Below are positions 47,628-56,693 of a DNA stretch of 64,000 nt, one piece after another. This DNA is from Affinibrenneria salicis (GTDB taxonomy: Bacteria; Pseudomonadota; Gammaproteobacteria; Enterobacterales; Enterobacteriaceae). Both the position numbers and the translations under genes were made by a program. The notes beneath the pieces were generated by a model. That model worked only from the letters and a program-made list of their open reading frames with translations. It made no database searches and was not told the DNA's origin. The DNA lies in contig NZ_VYKJ01000011.1 of assembly GCF_008710095.1 (NCBI RefSeq), forward strand, positions 62,001 through 126,000, in the 5' to 3' direction. Numbering within the stretch: the stretch's first letter is position 1; every line of letters begins with the position of its first letter.

Positions 47628-48254
47628 ATGAGTTATTCACTGCCATCCCTGCCTTATGCTTATGACGCACTGGAACCGCATTTTGACAAACAAACGATGG
47701 AAATCCATCACACCAAACACCACCAGACTTACGTCAATAACAGCAACGCAGCGCTGGAGTCTCTGCCTGAACTGGCCAAACTGCCGGTTGAAGAACTGAT
47801 CACCAGGCTGGACCAGGTGCCGGTCGAGAAAAAAACCGCCCTGCGCAACAACGCCGGCGGCCACGCTAACCACAGCCTGTTCTGGAAAGGCCTGAAAACC
47901 GGCACGACGCTGACCGGCGATCTGAAAGCGGCTATCGAACGCGATTTCGGCAGCGTTGACGCCTTTAAAGAAAAATTCGAGCAGGCCGCGGCCACGCGCT
48001 TTGGTTCCGGCTGGGCCTGGCTGGTGCTGAAAGACGACGGCAAACTGGCCGTCGTCTCAACCGCCAACCAGGATAGCCCGCTGATGGGTGAAGCGATCTC
48101 CGGCGTCTCCGGCTACCCGATCATCGCGCTGGACGTGTGGGAACACGCCTACTACCTGAAATTCCAGAACCGTCGTCCAGACTACATCAAAGCCTTCTGG
48201 AACGTGGTTAACTGGGACGAAGCGGCGAAACGCTTTAGCGACGCGAAAAAATAA
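47628..48254 (+). CDS. sodA: Superoxide dismutase, manganese type
   Basis: The 208-residue enzyme dismutates superoxide to hydrogen peroxide and oxygen in the cytoplasm. It begins [38 protein letters not shown] and shows [13 protein letters not shown] and the signature [18 protein letters not shown] with the metal ligands. GGAG lies 9 nt before the chosen ATG at 47628; ATGs at 47619 and 47622 are alternatives. A terminator hairpin follows at 48269. Confidence 0.97.
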   Translation: MSYSLPSLPYAYDALEPHFDKQTMEIHHTKHHQTYVNNSNAALESLPELAKLPVEELITRLDQVPVEKKTALRNNAGGHANHSLFWKGLKTGTTLTGDLKAAIERDFGSVDAFKEKFEQAAATRFGSGWAWLVLKDDGKLAVVSTANQDSPLMGEAISGVSGYPIIALDVWEHAYYLKFQNRRPDYIKAFWNVVNWDEAAKRFSDAKK

Positions 48255-48268
48255 CCGCCGACCGGCAA

Positions 48269-48298
48269 AATAATCCGGAGCCCTGCTCCGGATTATTT
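48269..48298 (+). terminator. sodA terminator
   Basis: A 12-bp near-perfect stem (AATAATCCGGAG / CTCCGGATTATT) with a 4-nt loop ends in a short T-rich tail 15 nt after the sodA stop. Confidence 0.8.
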
Positions 48299-48315
48299 AT
48301 TGTCAGCCTTAAACC

Positions 48316-48761
48316 ACTTCCTTAGCAGGCAATGCCGATCGTTTAAGAAAACTTGCACGATCCTGTAGCGTTGAAAAAATCCGGAAAACCCTAAATTTTT
48401 CGGATTAATTTTATGCTTCGTTTTAGCAGGACGTTGAATTCGTTGCTGAAGCGACTGATTCCGACCTGTCTGTTTTTTGACGGGAAATTAACCCGCACTG
48501 GATAGAGGAGGCTCTGCAAAGTACCCACCCATGCAGTATTGACCGAAGACGCTTACCGGTACAGCCGGCAGCCTGGCTGGGTTCTGATGATGGAGCGGTT
48601 GGGGGATCTATCTATTAAATCAGTAGGTCACCATAAAATGGTACATCCTTCCACATAAGAGAAAGTACCGATGCTATGAGCGAACGGTGCTTTACCTACC
48701 CGATAAATACTCAAAACGGTATAAAAACGCTTAACCGAACGGCATTACTTCCTTAGCAGGC
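48316..48761 (+). pseudogene. IS4-family transposase remnant between 15-bp direct repeats
   Basis: Around 48430-48600 the translation with a frameshift reads LKRLIPTCLFF...NPHWIEEALQSTHPCSIDRRRLPVQPAAWL, the N-terminal pattern of IS4-family transposases (WIEEALQxT...RRRLP). The rest of the gene is gone. The segment is flanked by exact copies of ACTTCCTTAGCAGGC at 48316-48330 and 48747-48761. Confidence 0.55.
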
Positions 48762-48897
48762 GGCGAGCGTTCCCGCGGCGCTATAGCCCGAAGCAAGCCG
48801 GCGAGGAAATGTTTCGCCTTACGCCGGGACGATTAAGAGACACTGTGGCGTTTCTTTATCGGTAATGCATTCAGGAACAATGCTAAAGAATGGCGGA

Positions 48898-49065
48898 CTA
48901 AATAGCTTCGCATAATAGCGCTACAGGTGCCCTGCAAATTGCGTGACTATAATATTATGATTAAATCATAATTGGCTGTTTTTAAATATTATTTAAATGC
49001 TATTGTCATCAGTTACGTGCTGTAGCATGGTCAACAGTGAAGTATCAATGCGCGAAGCTATTTAG
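48898..49065. mobile_element. MITE-like element, copy B (168 bp)
   Basis: Bounded by the same perfect 14-bp inverted ends as copy A (CTAAATAGCTTCGC), with clear sequence similarity throughout and no coding capacity. It lies between sodA and the chemoreceptor gene. Confidence 0.8.
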
Positions 49066-49140
49066 TTTTTTTAGTCCCTTTCCGGAGGTCGTGTCAAAGC
49101 CGCTGTCTATGCAGGCGGATTTTTGCTTCCCGCCCCGAAC

Positions 49141-49182
49141 GTTTTACCTTTCCAGCTATAAGTTTTACCTTTCCAGCTATAA
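49141..49182 (+). repeat. 21-bp tandem duplication
   Basis: A 21-bp unit starting GTTTTACCTTTCCAGCTATA occurs twice without a gap or mismatch. Confidence 0.9.
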
Positions 49183-49459
49183 AGAGTGACCCGCCCAGGC
49201 CGATATTACCGATGTGGTGAATCGTTGTCGTTTTGACATGCGTTTAAATCAACACAACCAGTCTCTGCAGGTAATCAGGCAACGGTATATATCCGTCATT
49301 TTTCAGATCGCATCGGTGTTGGCTTTCCCTGCACGACCGGCGTCATACAGCCGGTTTCGCGCAAGGAAAGGCGTTCGGCTACCGCCCGCCTGCCCTGAAA
49401 TTTATCGGGTTTAAACATTCAGGACACGATATTGGCTCATATTAGGGTGGAAACGCACA

Positions 49460-51352
49460 ATGGCGATAAAATTTGAAAACATTAGCGTCGGTAAAAAACT
49501 CGGCTTAGGTTTTTTCCTGGTGTTATTAATGACCATTATCATTGCCGGCAGCAGCATTATTCAGGTTGAATCACTGAGAAACAGTATTAGTAAATTAAAT
49601 TTAAGTCATAGCATTAATGATGAGGTGAATCAGGCGAAGTATTATCGGGCAGCCTATGGCTCCAGCTATAATCCCGACTATTTCAAACAAAATATCACCC
49701 ATATTGAAAACATCATTACATTAATTTCTCAGGCAAAAGCCATGAGCTGGTCGGAAGGCAACCGACAAAAATTCGACCAGATGACGCCCCTTATCGCCAG
49801 CTATCAGTCCAGACAAAAAAGCTATAACGAAGCCATCGTGAAAAAAAATGCGATTCGTGAAAGCTGGAATATCTCCGCCACGGAAGGAACGTTAAAACAG
49901 CTGGGCGACAACTTAACGGCCGCAAGCGACAGTCAGACGCAGCAGCTCTTGCTGTCTGAAGTCAATACCAGATTAATGGCGGTCCGCTACCAGGTTCGCG
50001 GGTTGCTGCTGTCGCCCGGCAGCAAATCTGAAGCCGGCCTGAGCCAGTCCATTGACGACGCGCAGCGCGCGCTGGCCTCGCTGACGCTCAGCCTGTCGGA
50101 TGAACAGCGCGCCATACTTTCTCCGGTGCTGGATATTATGAACAGCTATGGGAAACAGGCGCTTGCCTGGCAGCCGGCCTGGCAACAGGAAATGAGTTAT
50201 GCGGCAGAAATGGCGGAGATCGCCGGCCAGTTAAATGAAGTGGTCATGCAGCTATTACACGATCAACTGCAGCTGACCCAACAGGACATCAGCCGTTCGA
50301 AGATCCAGCTGGCCGCCACCGCGCTGATTACCCTGCTGCTGGGCGTCATGATCGCATGGTTCATTTACCGCCAAATCACCACGCCGCTCAACCAGACGCT
50401 GGCGCTCGCCGAGCGGATTGCCACCGGCGATCTGACCGCCTCGTCCGCCACGCCGCGCCGCGACGAACTGGGGCAGTTGCTCAATGCCATGGCGAAAATG
50501 AACAACAATCTACACGGCATGATCGACGAAATCCGCATCGGCGTCAGCCATATCTCAAGCGCATCGGGCGAAATTTCCGCCGGGAACACCGACTTGTCAT
50601 CCCGCACCGAGCAGCAGGCCGCCGCGGTGGAACAGACGGCCGCCAGCATGGAACAGCTGACCGCCACGGTAAAACAAAACGCGGAAAACGCTCATCACGC
50701 CAATGAACTGGCGATCGAAGCGTCCGATACCGCGCGGCAGGGCGGCAAGCAGATTGATAATGTGGTCAGCACCATGACGCATATCGAACAGAGCTCGCGC
50801 AAAATAGCCGATATTACCTCGGTGATTAACGGCATCGCCTTCCAGACCAATATCCTGGCGCTTAACGCCGCGGTGGAAGCCGCGCGCGCCGGCGAACAGG
50901 GGCGCGGTTTCGCCGTGGTGGCGGGCGAGGTGCGCAGCCTGGCGCAGCGCAGCGCGCAGGCTGCGAAAGAGATCGAGGAGCTGATTAAGCAATCCGTCGC
51001 GCAAGTCAGCGACGGCGCCACGCTGGTGGCCGACGCCGGTAAGACGATGCAGCACATCGTCAACTCGGTCACCCACGTTCACGACATCATGCAGGAAATT
51101 TCGTCCGCCTCCGACGAGCAAAGCAGAGGCATCGCGCAGGTCAGCCAGGCAATAGTGGAAATCGACAGCACCACGCAACAAAACGCGGCGCTGGTGGAAC
51201 AATCTTCGGCCGCCTCCGATTCGCTGCAGGAACAGGCGATGCTGCTGACGCGCGCCGTCTCGGTATTTCGCCTGTCGCGTTCCTCCGGGGACACGCCGCC
51301 GATCTCCGCCGTCCCTGCCGCGACCGCGCACGCGTTAAACTACCGGCCGTAA
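49460..51352 (+). CDS. Methyl-accepting chemotaxis protein with helical bimodular-type sensor
   Basis: The 630-residue chemoreceptor has a first membrane helix (~residues 12-34), a ~260-residue all-helical periplasmic region compatible with the HBM type, a second membrane helix (~residues 283-303), a HAMP domain, and a signalling domain with the highly conserved hairpin tip [50 protein letters not shown]. It ends ALNYRP and lacks the NWETF-type CheR/CheB tether. HBM receptors often sense organic acids such as Krebs-cycle intermediates; the ligand here is unknown. Confidence 0.92.
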   Translation: MAIKFENISVGKKLGLGFFLVLLMTIIIAGSSIIQVESLRNSISKLNLSHSINDEVNQAKYYRAAYGSSYNPDYFKQNITHIENIITLISQAKAMSWSEGNRQKFDQMTPLIASYQSRQKSYNEAIVKKNAIRESWNISATEGTLKQLGDNLTAASDSQTQQLLLSEVNTRLMAVRYQVRGLLLSPGSKSEAGLSQSIDDAQRALASLTLSLSDEQRAILSPVLDIMNSYGKQALAWQPAWQQEMSYAAEMAEIAGQLNEVVMQLLHDQLQLTQQDISRSKIQLAATALITLLLGVMIAWFIYRQITTPLNQTLALAERIATGDLTASSATPRRDELGQLLNAMAKMNNNLHGMIDEIRIGVSHISSASGEISAGNTDLSSRTEQQAAAVEQTAASMEQLTATVKQNAENAHHANELAIEASDTARQGGKQIDNVVSTMTHIEQSSRKIADITSVINGIAFQTNILALNAAVEAARAGEQGRGFAVVAGEVRSLAQRSAQAAKEIEELIKQSVAQVSDGATLVADAGKTMQHIVNSVTHVHDIMQEISSASDEQSRGIAQVSQAIVEIDSTTQQNAALVEQSSAASDSLQEQAMLLTRAVSVFRLSRSSGDTPPISAVPAATAHALNYRP

Positions 51353-51439
51353 CCATCGCCGGCGCGCCGGGGTCCTTCGGCTATACCGTCCGCTACGCGG
51401 GCGGTATGATAAGCGCATAGCCGACAGTAAGGAGCCCGT

Positions 51440-52123
51440 ATGCAGTATCCACAGATCTATACCGGCGGGATCGCCCCCTGGCAAAACGGAATGAGCGCGA
51501 TCGTCAAACGGCGCGTCGACGGCAGTCTGGCGCTGGGCGCGCTGGGGCTGGAGGGGGACGAACAGGCGGAGAAGAAGGTGCACGGCGGGCCGGATCGCGC
51601 GCTGTGCCACTATCCGCGCGAGCACTATCGTTACTGGCAGCTGCAGTTCCCGCAGTTGGCCGAGCTATTCTCACCCGCCGCCTTTGGCGAAAATCTCTCC
51701 ACCGAAGGGCTGACGGAGCAAAATGTTTACATCGGCGATATTTTTCGCTGGGGCGAGACGCTGATTCAGGTGACGCAGCCACGCTCGCCCTGCTATAAAC
51801 TCAACGCGCAGTTTAATATCGGCAATCTGTCGCTGCTGATGCAGGAGACCGGTTACTGCGGCTGGCTGTACCGCGTCGTCGGCGGCGGTCAGGTCAGCGG
51901 CAATCAGCGGCTGGAACGGGTATCGCGCAACAGCGAGGTGTCGGTTGCCGAAGCCATCGCCATTGCCTTCCATGCGCCTTTCGATCGCCAGCTGTATCGG
52001 CGCCTGCTGTCCGCCGCCGGGCTATCCGCCAGCTGGAGTAAAACCATGCAGAACCGCTGTCTGCGCGGAGAAATAGAAAGTTTTGATCCCCGGCTGTACG
52101 GCGCGCGGCCCGGCGGCAAATAG
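51440..52123 (+). CDS. yiiM: MOSC-domain protein YiiM
   Basis: The 227-residue protein closely follows E. coli YiiM: LGLEGDEQAEKKVHGGPDRALCHYPREHYRYW, AFGENLSTEGLTEQNVYIGDIFRWGETLIQV, and the Cys of QPRSPCYKLN expected for MOSC molybdenum enzymes. E. coli YiiM takes part in molybdenum-cofactor-dependent detoxification of N-hydroxylated compounds such as 6-hydroxylaminopurine. It follows the chemoreceptor by 87 bp and may have its own promoter. A run of ten G lies at 52197-52206 downstream. Confidence 0.92.
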   Translation: MQYPQIYTGGIAPWQNGMSAIVKRRVDGSLALGALGLEGDEQAEKKVHGGPDRALCHYPREHYRYWQLQFPQLAELFSPAAFGENLSTEGLTEQNVYIGDIFRWGETLIQVTQPRSPCYKLNAQFNIGNLSLLMQETGYCGWLYRVVGGGQVSGNQRLERVSRNSEVSVAEAIAIAFHAPFDRQLYRRLLSAAGLSASWSKTMQNRCLRGEIESFDPRLYGARPGGK

Positions 52124-52239
52124 CGTCGACGCGCGGCCGCAGGGCGCGGCTCCGCCCGCTTGCGCCGGAATACAAACCCGCGCCTGCAGGAATTACGGGG
52201 GGGGGGATAAGGCGCGCCGGCTAACGCACGCGCCTGAAC

Positions 52240-52602
52240 TCAGAACGGTTTGGGCGCGTAGCCGGTCATTTCTTTCAGACCCATTTCCCGGCCCAGCGCG
52301 GTCATCGGGTGCACCACCACCAGCCCGCGCACGCTTTTCTTCAGCGTGCCCATATCGGCCTGCTCTTTTTTGGTAATCGCCCGGCTAAACGGCAGTTTTG
52401 CCAGTTTCTGCGCCTGCTTGCTGAGCTTCTGCTCCCTGACGCCGCGCAGGCGTTCAATCTCCGCCGCCAGCTTTGTCTGTTCCTGTTCATTCTGATCGAT
52501 CGCTTCCGCATTACCCTGGGCAAGCAGCGACGGCTGTTTGCGCTTTAATGTCTCCAGCAAATCGCTCAGACGCTTAATTTCTGCTTTTTCCTGCTCTTTC
52601 AT
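52240..52602 (-). CDS. yibL: YibL family ribosome-associated protein
   Basis: The 120-residue protein starts [20 protein letters not shown], has a coiled-coil N-terminal half and the strongly conserved ending [50 protein letters not shown], as in E. coli YibL, which is found with ribosomes. I chose the ATG at 52602; the longer frame upstream runs into the intergenic region. Tandem with the DUF3053 lipoprotein gene. Confidence 0.92.
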   Translation of the reverse strand: MKEQEKAEIKRLSDLLETLKRKQPSLLAQGNAEAIDQNEQEQTKLAAEIERLRGVREQKLSKQAQKLAKLPFSRAITKKEQADMGTLKKSVRGLVVVHPMTALGREMGLKEMTGYAPKPF

Positions 52603-52692
52603 CGTATATCCGGCCTGTCGGTGGCGAAAAATAAAGGGCACAAGCATACACGAAACCGCGGGGCGATGCAGACTCCGCGCGGTTTCGCGCAT

Positions 52693-53424
52693 TTACGGCG
52701 CAACCAACCCGGACTGCTGCAGATTCTGGTTGCGCAGCGCGTTCGCCAGGCTTTGCTGCTGCGCCGCCAGACCGGATACCAGGCCGTTATACTGATTCAC
52801 TTGCTGTTGGGTGCGAAACTGCACGGACGCGCCGTTAAACACCACCTGATCGCCCTGCGCCTGCAAATAATCGCCCACCTGCACCAGATTTTGGGCAAAG
52901 GCCGTGGCCTGCGGGATCGCAGGCAACAGCGCCTCGGTCGGCTGCGTCACGACGCGGGTATACAAACGCTGATAAACCACCTGCAGATCCTCCGGCTGTT
53001 TCAGCGCCTGGCGCGCGGTATCGGCCTGCATCTTCGAGCTTTGGATCTGCTGGCTAAGTAAGTTCAGCGATCCATTCAGCTGGCGCAGATTATCGCGCTG
53101 CGTGACGTAGTCCTGCGGCAGACGGATCTGCTTCACCTGCTCCAGCAGCGGATTCAGGCTGCTGGCCACCGACTGCTGCAGGTGTTGGGAAAAGGTGGTC
53201 AGGATAGCGTAATCATTCACATAGGGTCCGAAACGCTGTTTCTGGTCGGTACTCAGCGCCGGCAGCGGACCGCCGCTCTGCACCGGGGAGCTTTGCAGAA
53301 ATTCGATAAACGCCTTGCGCTGGTCGCCTTCCTTATCGCCGCAGGCGGCAAGCTGTAACACGGCCAGCAACACCAGAATCGGCGTCAGCCAGCGAGAACG
53401 GTATCTCGTAAACACCCTCATCAA
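52693..53424 (-). CDS. yiaF: DUF3053 lipoprotein (YiaF-like)
   Basis: The 243-residue protein has a lipoprotein signal (RWLTPILVLLAVLQLAAC, lipobox LAAC, Cys28) followed by GDKEGDQRKAFIEFLQSSP and the DUF3053 core QRFGPYVNDYAILTTFSQHLQQ... IRLPQDYVTQRDNLRQLNGSLNLL, matching E. coli YiaF. A barrier or envelope role has been suggested for YiaF, but the molecular function is unknown. It lies upstream of yibL on the same strand and is divergent from the guanidine operon. Confidence 0.88.
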   Translation of the reverse strand: MMRVFTRYRSRWLTPILVLLAVLQLAACGDKEGDQRKAFIEFLQSSPVQSGGPLPALSTDQKQRFGPYVNDYAILTTFSQHLQQSVASSLNPLLEQVKQIRLPQDYVTQRDNLRQLNGSLNLLSQQIQSSKMQADTARQALKQPEDLQVVYQRLYTRVVTQPTEALLPAIPQATAFAQNLVQVGDYLQAQGDQVVFNGASVQFRTQQQVNQYNGLVSGLAAQQQSLANALRNQNLQQSGLVAP

Positions 53425-53639
53425 TGACTCCTTTTTTTATAACCACGAATCAGCCGGATAGCAGATCCTATGCCCTAAATCGTTCGGGATACAGGACAAA
53501 ACGTGACGCTTTCGCACAACGGCGCCCGCGCGCCTGCAGCCTGAAAGTATAACGGGCACAAATTATGTGCCTCACGCGCCATTAAGCATAGCTGAATCAG
53601 TCTGCTGCCACCTTTTTTCCGTCCGCGCCGCGGCCGCCG

Positions 53640-53656
53640 TGTTCATTTTTGGTGCA
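53640..53656 (+). promoter_or_regulatory. NtrC-like enhancer site 1
   Basis: TGTTC-N7-GTGCA matches eight of ten bases of the NtrC dyad TGCAC-N7-GTGCA. It is about 130 bp upstream of the predicted sigma54 start, near where glnA has its first NtrC site. Confidence 0.5.
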
Positions 53657-53670
53657 AGCTAACGACCCAT

Positions 53671-53687
53671 TGCACAACCATCGCGCC
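53671..53687 (+). promoter_or_regulatory. NtrC-like enhancer site 2
   Basis: TGCAC-N7-GCGCC has one perfect half-site. Its centre is 31 bp (three helical turns) from site 1, the spacing seen between strong NtrC sites at glnA. Confidence 0.4.
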
Positions 53688-53751
53688 GCGCGCGCCGCCA
53701 ACAGGCCGGCCATTTTCGCCCGGCGCCCGGCGCGGCGGCGCATTGCGGACC

Positions 53752-53767
53752 TGGCAGGGTTCTTGCT
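53752..53767 (+). promoter_or_regulatory. Sigma54 (-24/-12) promoter
   Basis: TGGCAGGGTTCTTGCT matches TGGCAC-N5-TTGCW with the required GG-N10-GC spacing, preceded by the preferred C. Predicted transcription start is near 53778, giving a leader of about 210 nt that carries the riboswitch. Confidence 0.7.
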
Positions 53768-53827
53768 ACGGTGAAAACGTAAGCAGGAGCGATAGCGGGC
53801 AACCGGTGTCGCCAGACAATTTGTTAA

Positions 53828-53924
53828 CGGGTCACTAGGGTTCCGGTCGCAACGCGATGCTGGTCCGAGAGTGACCGACCGTCCTCTGGCGGTTACACGG
53901 CGGGATAAAAGCCCGGGAGACCAA
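53828..53924 (+). ncRNA. Guanidine-I riboswitch (ykkC class)
   Basis: The aptamer consensus is plain: ACTAGGGTTCCG, then GGTCCGAGAG, then ACGGCGGGATAAAAGCCCGGGAGA. The outer GGTCAC/GTGACC helix at 53830-53835/53871-53876 forms the first stem. This class binds guanidinium and switches on guanidine export or degradation genes. It sits 60 nt before the first gene of the operon. Confidence 0.95.
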
Positions 53925-53940
53925 GCGAGATCGTTCTCGC
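53925..53940 (+). promoter_or_regulatory. Riboswitch expression-platform hairpin
   Basis: GCGAGA-TCGT-TCTCGC follows the aptamer directly. It could be the switching terminator or anti-terminator; a T-rich stretch follows about 14 nt later, so the exact mechanism is unclear. Confidence 0.45.
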
Positions 53941-53986
53941 CGCCGTTCTCCTGCATTTTACTCGCGCTAACGTCAGAGGATCCACT

Positions 53987-55060
53987 ATGCGAAACGCTTT
54001 CCAACGCCTGCTGTTACTGGCCGCACTTTGCCTGACCGCCCTCACCGTCAGCCCCGTCCTTCAGGCCGCGGCGAAACCCGGATTTAAACTCTGCTGGTCG
54101 ATCTACGCAGGCTGGATGCCCTGGGATTACGCCCAGCAACACGGCATTGTCAAAAAGTGGGCCGATAAGTACGGTATCGATATCCAGTTTGTCCAGGTCA
54201 ACGACTACATCGAGTCGGTCAACCAGTACACCGCCGGCGGCTTCGACGGCTGCACCATGACCAATATGGACGCGCTGACCATTCCGGCCACCGGCGGCGT
54301 GGACAGCACCGCGCTGATCGTCGGTGATTACTCGAACGGCAACGATGGCATCCTGACGAAAAGCGCAGGCGACGGCATCGCGGCGCTGAAAGGTCAGCCG
54401 GTGAATCTGGTTGAGCTGTCCGTTTCTCACTACCTGCTGGCGCGCGCGCTGGAGAAGGCCGGGCTGAGCGAACGCGACATTAAAGTCATCAATACGGCCG
54501 ATGCCGATCTGGTCGCCGCCTTCACCACATCGGACGTGCGCACCATCGTCACCTGGAACCCGCTGCTGGCGGAAGCGCAGAAACAGCCTGGCAGCCGCCT
54601 GTTGTTTTCCTCGGCCGATATCCCCGGCGAAATTCTCGATCTTCTGGTAGTAAATAGCGCCACGCTGCGCCAGCACCCCGAACTGGGTAAGGCGCTGACC
54701 GGCGCCTGGTATGAAACCCTCGCCGTCATGCGCGGCGACAGCGCCGCGGCGCGCCAGGCGCGCACGGCGATGGGCCAGGCTTCCGGGACCGATCTGGCGG
54801 GCTTCGATGCCCAGTTGGCGGCCACTTACCTGTTTGCCACGCCGCAGGAAGCGCTGACTTTTGTTCAGAGTCCGCAACTGAAATCCACCATGCAGCTGGT
54901 GGCCGAATTCTCCTTCCGCCACGGTCTGCTGGGCAACGGCGCCGGCAGCGCCGACGTTACCGGCATCGCCACGCCGTCCGGCGTCTGGGGTAACGCGGAT
55001 AACGTCAAACTGCGCTTCAGCGACGAGTTCCTGAAACTGGCCGCGGCCCGCCAGCTTTAA
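53987..55060 (+). CDS. Guanidine-operon ABC transporter substrate-binding protein
   Basis: The 357-residue protein has a signal peptide (MRNAFQRLLLLAALCLTALTVSPVLQAAA) and a nitrate/taurine-type (NMT1/SsuA-like) binding fold: LCWSIYAGWMPWDYAQQHGIVKKWADKYGIDIQFVQVNDYIESVNQY, then FDGCTMTNMDALTIPATGGVDSTALIVGDYSNGNDGIL. Such proteins are known as urea-carboxylase-linked importers; the riboswitch suggests guanidine or a guanidino compound as ligand. AGAGG precedes the ATG. First gene of a six-gene operon. Confidence 0.87.
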   Translation: MRNAFQRLLLLAALCLTALTVSPVLQAAAKPGFKLCWSIYAGWMPWDYAQQHGIVKKWADKYGIDIQFVQVNDYIESVNQYTAGGFDGCTMTNMDALTIPATGGVDSTALIVGDYSNGNDGILTKSAGDGIAALKGQPVNLVELSVSHYLLARALEKAGLSERDIKVINTADADLVAAFTTSDVRTIVTWNPLLAEAQKQPGSRLLFSSADIPGEILDLLVVNSATLRQHPELGKALTGAWYETLAVMRGDSAAARQARTAMGQASGTDLAGFDAQLAATYLFATPQEALTFVQSPQLKSTMQLVAEFSFRHGLLGNGAGSADVTGIATPSGVWGNADNVKLRFSDEFLKLAAARQL

Positions 55061-55077
55061 CCGCAAGGGGAAGCCTG

Positions 55078-55896
55078 ATGCGTAAGATCATTAACTATCG
55101 GCCGGTTCCGCTGGCGCGCGGTCTGTTGGGTTTTCTGCCGTTGCTGGCGCTGCTGCTGATTTACCTGATGGCTTCCGATGCCCGTCTGGCCGCCAACGCC
55201 TCGGATAAACTGCTGCCCGCCTTCGGCACCATGGGCGAGGCGCTTTACCGCATGGCGTTTGAAGCCGATGCGCGCACGGGCCGCTATCTGCTGTGGTTCG
55301 ATACACTGGTTAGCCTGCAGCGGCTGCTGAGCGGTATCGCCATCAGCGCGCTGGCCGGTCTGTTTTTCGGGCTGTTCTGCGGCGCGCTGCCCGTGGTGCG
55401 CGCCGTCTGCTCGCCGCTGATCACGCTTTTTGCGCTCATCCCGCCGCTGGCCGTGCTGCCGATTCTGTTTATCTGCTTCGGCCTGGGCGAGGTATCGAAA
55501 ATCGTGCTGATCGTGGTGGGCGTCACGCCGTTTATCGCCCGCGATCTGCAGCAGCAGGTGCAAACCATCCCCGCCGAACAGCTGATTAAAGCCCAGACGC
55601 TGAGCGCCCACAGCGGCCAAATCCTGTGGCGCATCATCCTGCCGCAGATGCTGCCGCGCCTGCTGGACGCGGTGCGGCTGTCGCTCGGTTCGGCGTGGCT
55701 GTTTCTGATCGCCGCCGAGGCCATCGCCTCCGCCGAGGGGCTGGGTTACCGCATCTTCCTGATGCGCCGCTACCTGGCGATGGACGTCATCCTGCCCTAT
55801 GTGGCCTGGATTACCCTGCTGGCCTTCGCCCTCGACTGGCTGCTGCGCGCCTGCAGCCGCCGCCTGTGGCCCTGGTACCACGCCAGTCAATCCTGA
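55078..55896 (+). CDS. Guanidine-operon ABC transporter permease
   Basis: The 272-residue inner-membrane protein has about six hydrophobic segments and the binding-protein-dependent transport motif KIVLIVVGVTPFIARDLQQQVQTIPAEQLIKAQTL followed by LPQMLPRLLDAVRLSLGSAWLFLIAAEAIAS, typical of SsuC/TauC-like permeases. It starts 17 nt after the binding-protein gene and ends 11 nt before the ATPase gene. Confidence 0.88.
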   Translation: MRKIINYRPVPLARGLLGFLPLLALLLIYLMASDARLAANASDKLLPAFGTMGEALYRMAFEADARTGRYLLWFDTLVSLQRLLSGIAISALAGLFFGLFCGALPVVRAVCSPLITLFALIPPLAVLPILFICFGLGEVSKIVLIVVGVTPFIARDLQQQVQTIPAEQLIKAQTLSAHSGQILWRIILPQMLPRLLDAVRLSLGSAWLFLIAAEAIASAEGLGYRIFLMRRYLAMDVILPYVAWITLLAFALDWLLRACSRRLWPWYHASQS

Positions 55897-55907
55897 GGAG
55901 GCGACGC

Positions 55908-56693
55908 ATGAGTCTGTTGACCCTGAAAAATCTGGCCAAACATTACGGCGATCAGGTGGTGCTGGAGCGCCTCAACGCCGACGTACAGCGCGGCGAATTC
56001 GTGTCGATTGTCGGCGCCTCGGGCTGCGGCAAAACCACCTTTCTTAACCTGATGCTCGGCACGGAAAGCCCGAGCGCCGGTCAGTTGCTGCTCGACGGCC
56101 GGCCGATCGCCCAGGAACCGGGCGAGGATCGCGGCGTGGTGTTCCAGCGCTATTCGGTTTTTCCGCATCTCAGCGCGCTGGAAAACGTCATGATCGGCGA
56201 CGAATTCAGCCACGCGCGCTGGCTGGGCCGGGTGTGGGGAAAACAGCGGCGTCCCTTGCGACAGCGCGCCGTTGAGATGCTGCAGCAGGTCGGGCTCGGC
56301 CACGCGCTGCATAAATACCCGCATCAGCTGTCCGGCGGTATGCAGCAGCGGCTGGCGCTGGCTCAGGCGCTGATGAAACAGCCGCGCATCCTGCTGCTGG
56401 ACGAGCCCTTCGGCGCGCTGGATCCGGGTATGCGCGCCGAGATGCACAACCTGATTACCGAGCTGTGGCGGCGCCACCGGCTGACCATTTTCATGATCAC
56501 CCACGACCTGCGCGAAGGATTCTCGCTCGGCTCCCGGTTATGGGTCTTCGACAAACTGCGCCACGATCCACAGGCGCCCGATGCCTGGGGAGCCAGCATC
56601 ACCTACGACATTCCGCTCGACCGCCAGCCCGCCGGCACGCCTGCGGCGCTGGCGGACAGCCTGAGCGCATCCATGATGAGGAGTTCACAATGA
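55908..56693 (+). CDS. Guanidine-operon ABC transporter ATPase
   Basis: The 261-residue ATPase shows Walker A (GASGCGKTTFLNLMLG), Q-loop (VVFQRYSVFPHLSALENVM), signature LSGGMQQRLALAQALM, Walker B (ILLLDEPFGALD) and the H-loop (FMITHDLREGF), as in SsuB/TauB. The ATG at 55908 follows GAGGAGG; the longer upstream frame lies inside the permease gene. Its stop overlaps the next start as ATGA, which couples translation. Confidence 0.9.
   Translation: MSLLTLKNLAKHYGDQVVLERLNADVQRGEFVSIVGASGCGKTTFLNLMLGTESPSAGQLLLDGRPIAQEPGEDRGVVFQRYSVFPHLSALENVMIGDEFSHARWLGRVWGKQRRPLRQRAVEMLQQVGLGHALHKYPHQLSGGMQQRLALAQALMKQPRILLLDEPFGALDPGMRAEMHNLITELWRRHRLTIFMITHDLREGFSLGSRLWVFDKLRHDPQAPDAWGASITYDIPLDRQPAGTPAALADSLSASMMRSSQ

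Larger units (their letters stand above)
48762..49459. other. Intergenic stretch with MITE and tandem repeat
   Basis: No gene is seen here. The stretch contains MITE copy B and the 21-bp tandem duplication, and ends with the chemoreceptor promoter region. Short frames do not resemble known proteins. Confidence 0.5.

Noticed and set aside
52197..52206. Run of ten G between yiiM and yibL
   Set aside because: It is intergenic and not placed at a promoter spacer or start codon, so phase variation is not supported; a sequencing length error is possible.
54014..55066. 350-codon minus-strand open frame
   Set aside because: Antisense to the guanidine-operon binding-protein gene; its composition (Gln/Arg/Gly-rich, no domain) is typical of a GC-rich shadow frame.
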